From: Anaeromyces robustus | Taxonomy: Eukaryota; Neocallimastigomycota; Neocallimastigomycetes; Neocallimastigales; Neocallimastigaceae | Direction of reading: 5' to 3' | NCBI GenBank assembly: GCA_002104895.1 | Contig: MCFG01000602.1 | Location: 12,501-24,529 of the forward strand | Length of the DNA stretch: 12,029 nt | In this document: piece by piece, positions 9,702 through 12,029 of the stretch | How positions within the stretch are numbered: position 1 is the first letter of the stretch | Layout: each line of letters begins with the position of its first letter | Translations under genes and position numbers: made by a program | Notes under the pieces: generated by a model | Told to the model about the DNA's origin: nothing | What the model saw: the letters and a program-made list of their open reading frames with translations, nothing else | Database searches by the model: none

Positions 9702-9995
9702 ATTAAATCAGATAATAATTGGAAGTTTAAATATTAAAATATTTATTATAAAAAGAATAAATTATGTGTTTAGAAAATCAAGTAATGTGTGATTATTCTA
9801 TAATGATTGTAAATTACAGGAAATTTTTATATGTGGTATATATGAAAACTGTTGACGAAAAAATGGTAATATGGTTGAAAATATGTTGTAAAATTGTAGT
9901 ACCGGATTATATAATTTCAAATTTTGAGATTGAATTTATGGTAATAATGACATCTAATAAAAGGAAGAAAAACAGTTAAAGATAATATACGAAGC

Positions 9996-10016
9996 TTTTT
10001 TTTTTTTTTTTTTTTT
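9996..10016 (+). repeat. 21-nt T homopolymer
   Basis: Unbroken run of 21 T about 350 bp beyond the RPL8 stop, followed by GTTTTATAAAAAAAAG. It could be simple slippage or the poly(A) end of an old minus-strand retrocopy; nothing nearby identifies a source. Confidence 0.8.
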
Positions 10017-10443
10017 GTTTTATAAAAAAAAGAAGCAAAATATATATATGTAAAAGTATATAGAAAATGGAAATCGTAAATTATTAAATATTTTATATAT
10101 TATGTATATTATTGTTTTTTTTTTTATATGTGAATATATTAATTTATTAAGTTATAAAGATAAAATATATTTTTTTCTAAAGTATAAATGAAAAATGAGT
10201 AAATCATTTAGGAAAGTAAAAATGGTTAATAATTAAATATGTAGAATATGATATTTGTTTTTTTGTTGTTCAGTATTTGATTTATTATTATATTATTATT
10301 ATTATTATTATTATTTCTTTTTTTTGTTTAAATAAAAAACGAAAGATGAAATTTATATTATATTTATATAATCAAATTGTAAAGAATTAATGTCTAAAAG
10401 ATAGTATTTAGATAGTAATTATAAATATAAGAATAATAAATCA

Positions 10444-10496
10444 AATATTTCTATTTAATAATATTGTTGTTAAGAGTTTTAACAATATTTCTATTT
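10444..10496. repeat. Hairpin framed by 13-bp direct repeats
   Basis: AATATTTCTATTT occurs at 10444-10456 and again at 10484-10496. Between and partly overlapping them is an inverted repeat, AATATTGTT (10460-10468) with AACAATATT (10481-10489). A palindrome between short direct repeats resembles a small excision footprint or a tiny insertion, but chance is a real alternative here. Confidence 0.45.
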
Positions 10497-10614
10497 CCTA
10501 AAATATCCATATTACATATTCCATTATTAGAACTATTTTTATTATACCGAATTTATATTTTTTAATTGGTGAAAAAGAATCTGGTTTTAATGAAATAACT
10601 AGTAATTGTCCATA

Positions 10615-10635
10615 GTATCAGACTGAGTCTGATAC
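10615..10635. repeat. 21-bp near-perfect palindrome
   Basis: Ten-base arms GTATCAGACT and AGTCTGATAC pair perfectly around a single central G. The arms are of mixed composition, so a chance origin is far less likely than for the A/T-only palindromes elsewhere. It may be an element terminus, a dimeric protein site or a fold-back. No second copy occurs in the window. Confidence 0.85.
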
Positions 10636-10800
10636 ATATACAAAATCTCTATTCTTGTTGTGATTTGCGGCTCTATTGAATGATATTTTGCCTGTTCTCT
10701 GTAAAAGACAACATATATTGTTCAATAAATTCAAAACCAGCCTCTCCAAGGAATGACAATGTTGATAAAACAGTAGGACAACCTAGTAAGGCAAATGCCG

Positions 10801-10867
10801 ATCCTATTTACCGACCCAAATGGAATAGGATAAATCAATTTTACTTTAATTCTATATGTAGAATTAA
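10801..10867. repeat. Two adjacent perfect inverted repeats
   Basis: ATCCTATT (10801-10808) pairs with AATAGGAT (10824-10831). Fifteen bases on, TTAATTCTA (10846-10854) pairs with TAGAATTAA (10859-10867) across a TATG loop. Either strand's RNA could form both hairpins. Confidence 0.65.
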
Positions 10868-10910
10868 GAGCTAGTATGGATTTATTGTTTTTTAAATATT
10901 ATTATACTAC

Positions 10911-10935
10911 TTTTTTTTTTTTTTTTTTTTTTTTT
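10911..10935 (+). repeat. 25-nt T homopolymer adjoining a hairpin block
   Basis: Unbroken run of 25 T, followed by CCTCTTCCTCTTCTGAGG. Read on the minus strand it is a 25-nt A tail directly after a structured, G/C-richer sequence, which is the arrangement of a poly(A)-tailed retrocopy. Confidence 0.9.
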
Positions 10936-10941
10936 CCTCTT

Positions 10942-11029
10942 CCTCTTCTGAGGACCTGTACTTCCATTCATTTGGAATGCTCAGAAGAGGGTAAATGCCT
11001 GTCGATACATGGCGACGTTAAGGGCATTT
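10942..11029 (-). ncRNA. Two-hairpin structured block with poly(A) on the minus strand (SINE-like or retroposed RNA, tentative)
   Basis: Hairpin one: CCTCTTCTGAG (10942-10952) pairs with CTCAGAAGAGG (10980-10990), 11 perfect pairs, with an inner CATTC/GAATG stem (10965-10969 and 10975-10979). Hairpin two: AAATGCC (10993-10999) pairs with GGCATTT (11023-11029), with an inner GTCG/CGAC stem (11001-11004 and 11013-11016). The two helices are separated by only 2 nt, and the minus-strand reading ends in 25 A. I find no tRNA A or B box, no snoRNA C/D boxes, and no 5S, U6 or SRP resemblance. Which strand is transcribed, if either, is unknown, and no flanking target-site duplication is convincing. 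Confidence 0.4.
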
Positions 11030-11060
11030 TATGAAGTCTCCTCAATAATTGTTCTTTTTT

Positions 11061-11538
11061 CTAATAATATGTATAAGTTGGATATGCAGGAAATGAATTA
11101 TTTGTATTTTCTTTTAAATTTACCTTTCATGTATTTCTGTATATTATCACTGTATGAATCCATTGTAATTGCTTTAATTATTGTATAAGCTTGATTCACT
11201 CAAAAGCATGTGCTTATACTTTATTAGAATTTAGAATAGTTATTGTTCTTCACCTTTAACTTTTTTTTTAATTTTCATGAATTTAAGAATTTACAAGATT
11301 TCAAATATATTTACATTCGCAAAAAGAGATTTTTATAACAACTATCAATATTCTACAAGTGTTTTTATAATAGAGTAAAGAAGATAAACAATTGATAAAT
11401 TTAAACAAAAGAAAAAAAAAAAAAAGAAAAAATTTACATTCAGTTATTACTAGTCTACATTTTTAACTCGATTTTTTTAGTTTAGTACTTTCATTTTACT
11501 TTTTTTATTTTTTTCATCAATATTAAATATAGATCATA
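11061..11538. other. Leader-like stretch before the RRM-like frame
   Basis: Nearly 480 bp without a supported gene. It contains a 39-codon hydrophobic frame (11069-11188), an 8-bp perfect inverted repeat GTATAAGC (11183-11190) with GCTTATAC (11212-11219), and T-rich tracts just before the ATG at 11539. It could be the 5' untranslated region of the downstream element or ordinary intergenic sequence. Confidence 0.4.
11183..11219. repeat. Inverted repeat with 8-bp arms
   Basis: GTATAAGC and GCTTATAC are separated by 21 nt. It belongs with the other fold-backs in this segment, and no function is evident. Confidence 0.55.
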
Positions 11539-12029
11539 ATGGTACGAAATTTTTATAATAGTAACGAAAATAGCAATGTTTTTGTTCGTGGATTCCGCTG
11601 TTATGGAACTGATATTAACAACACTAGCATTATCTTCATCAATGGCCTTCACTCATGGACCAATGCATATATGATGGATTTTCTGGAATCAAATCTTAAG
11701 GAATTCAACAAGTACATTCTTTCAGTTAAATGATCTATGTGTTCTAGAGGTTGGTATTTTAGGATCAAAGTTTTATCATCTGACTTTAAATTCGATGATT
11801 TCAAAAAGAAATTTGTATCATATATCTCAAATGCTAGCTTGTCGTATAGTAATTGCACTCATTATATTCGTAAAAGGTCACTTCAACAGATCAGAAATCA
11901 ACTATTTTCTCCTTCAACAAACTTTAATGATTCAATTAATAACCAAAGTAATTCTACAACAAACTTAAATGATTCAATTAATAACCAAAGTAAGTCTACA
12001 ACAAACTTAAATGATTCAATCAATAACCA
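11539..12029 (+). pseudogene. RRM-like ORF with one in-frame TGA, possible retroelement ORF1; runs off the right edge
   Basis: ATG 11539 opens 64 codons, meets TGA at 11731-11733, then continues open in the same frame to the edge (163 codons in all). Across the TGA the predicted order is beta-alpha-beta, then beta-alpha-beta. IFINGL resembles an RNP2 strand and RGWYFRIKV an RNP1 strand, each followed by an amphipathic helix, as in an RNA-recognition-motif fold. RRM-like domains occur in ORF1 (gag-like) proteins of LINE elements as well as host RNA-binding proteins. From 11911 a 14-residue Asn/Ser/Thr repeat begins. A GT-AG excision at 11712-11747 would skip the TGA in frame, but at 36 nt it is about half the shortest intron here and would delete strand beta-2. 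I favour a nonsense lesion in a decayed element. Element identity is inferred, since no reverse transcriptase is visible. Confidence 0.45.
11911..12029 (+). repeat. 42-bp coding tandem repeat (14 residues), three copies, last cut by the edge
   Basis: Copies are 11911-11952, 11953-11994 and 11995-12029 (partial). Each encodes a variant of STTNLNDSINNQS followed by N or K. Copies two and three are almost identical at the base level and copy one is more diverged. The length is an exact multiple of three, so the array keeps the frame of the RRM-like ORF. It suggests a disordered linker that grew by slippage or unequal exchange. Confidence 0.9.

Larger units (their letters stand above)
9644..10540. 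other. RPL8 3' flank, A/T-rich, no supported gene
   Basis: About 900 bp of A/T-rich DNA. A 71-codon plus-strand frame at 9764-9979 has no recognisable domain and is probably chance. The stretch also holds a 21-nt T run (9996-10016), a (TTA)n tract near 10284-10313, and an inverted repeat framed by direct repeats near 10444-10496. I see no RNA gene or protein homology. Confidence 0.6.
10540..11060. other. G/C-richer, hairpin-rich segment of unknown nature
   Basis: Base composition rises visibly against the flanking desert, and perfect inverted repeats cluster here. Both strands have short open stretches with protein-like composition: plus-strand ATG at 10680 to stop 10874, and minus-strand 10807-10673. 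Neither matches a family I recognise, and because they overlap antisense at most one could be coding. The segment is likely transposon-derived or the leader of the element that follows, but no terminal repeats or target-site duplications are evident. Confidence 0.4.

Noticed and set aside
9764-9979. 71-codon plus-strand frame after RPL8
   Set aside because: No recognisable domain, an odd Met/Val/Ile/Cys-rich composition, and a position in the likely 3' flank of RPL8. A chance frame is the simplest reading.
10680-10874. 64-codon plus-strand frame as a real gene
   Set aside because: Its start is not supported by context, a protein-like antisense frame overlaps it, and I recognise no family. 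It is kept only as an observation about decayed coding DNA.
10540-11060. tRNA-derived SINE with A and B boxes
   Set aside because: A faint B-box-like string (GCTGGTTTTGAAT on the minus strand) has no matching A box at the right spacing and no tRNA-like fold.
11712-11747. 36-nt GT-AG intron that removes the in-frame TGA
   Set aside because: Other introns here are 68 nt or longer, and removal would delete a predicted beta-strand of the RRM-like fold. It is not excluded, but less likely than a nonsense lesion.
11649-11858. 69-codon minus-strand frame
   Set aside because: It is antisense to the RRM-like frame, which has better domain-like features and a continuing tandem repeat.
1-12029. CRISPR arrays, rRNA, tRNA, bacterial operon signals or telomere repeats
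   Set aside because: The window is eukaryotic with spliced genes. No spaced repeat arrays, tRNA cloverleaf or telomeric tracts were seen on either strand. The tandem arrays present are simple microsatellites or coding repeats.

Overview
The window looks like nuclear DNA from a very AT-rich early-diverging fungus, most likely an anaerobic gut fungus (Neocallimastigomycota). Four things point there: extreme A/T content with long homopolymers and microsatellites between genes; a Zn2Cys6 regulator with a fungal middle-homology region, a combination typical of fungi; many short GT-AG introns (68-140 nt, apart from one expanded to 414 nt); and Asn-rich low-complexity tracts inside proteins. The phylum is an inference from composition and gene content.

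Layout. (1) 1-2281, minus strand: the 5' part of an HRI-type eIF2-alpha kinase gene with seven visible exons. It leaves the window inside the kinase insert, which carries poly-Asn and Asn-His repeats. (2) 2282-4840: a 2.56 kb A/T desert shared by two divergent genes, with a duplicated promoter-like block near its right end. (3) 4841-7845, plus strand: a complete three-exon gene for an 840-residue Zn2Cys6 transcription factor. Its second intron holds 46 perfect copies of a TTTTA pentamer. (4) 8564-9643, plus strand: a complete four-exon gene for cytosolic ribosomal protein uL2 (RPL8), 255 residues, ending in a 15-nt terminal exon. (5) 9644-10540: A/T-rich 3' flank with homopolymers and no supported gene. 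(6) 10540-12029: an accessory-looking segment with visibly higher G/C. It contains a 21-bp palindrome, several perfect inverted repeats, a two-hairpin block abutting a 25-nt T run (a poly(A)-tailed structured RNA if read on the minus strand), and then a reading frame with an RRM-like fold, one in-frame TGA and a 42-bp tandem repeat running off the right edge. I read this as a degraded retroelement or a cluster of insertions.

Functional links. The kinase and uL2 both concern translation (stress control of initiation, and the large subunit). The transcription factor has a possible 15-codon upstream ORF in its leader. If that ORF is transcribed, the factor could itself respond to eIF2 phosphorylation, but this is speculative. 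Splice sites were assigned by eye from GT-AG boundaries, frame continuity and family similarity, and no transcript data were available.
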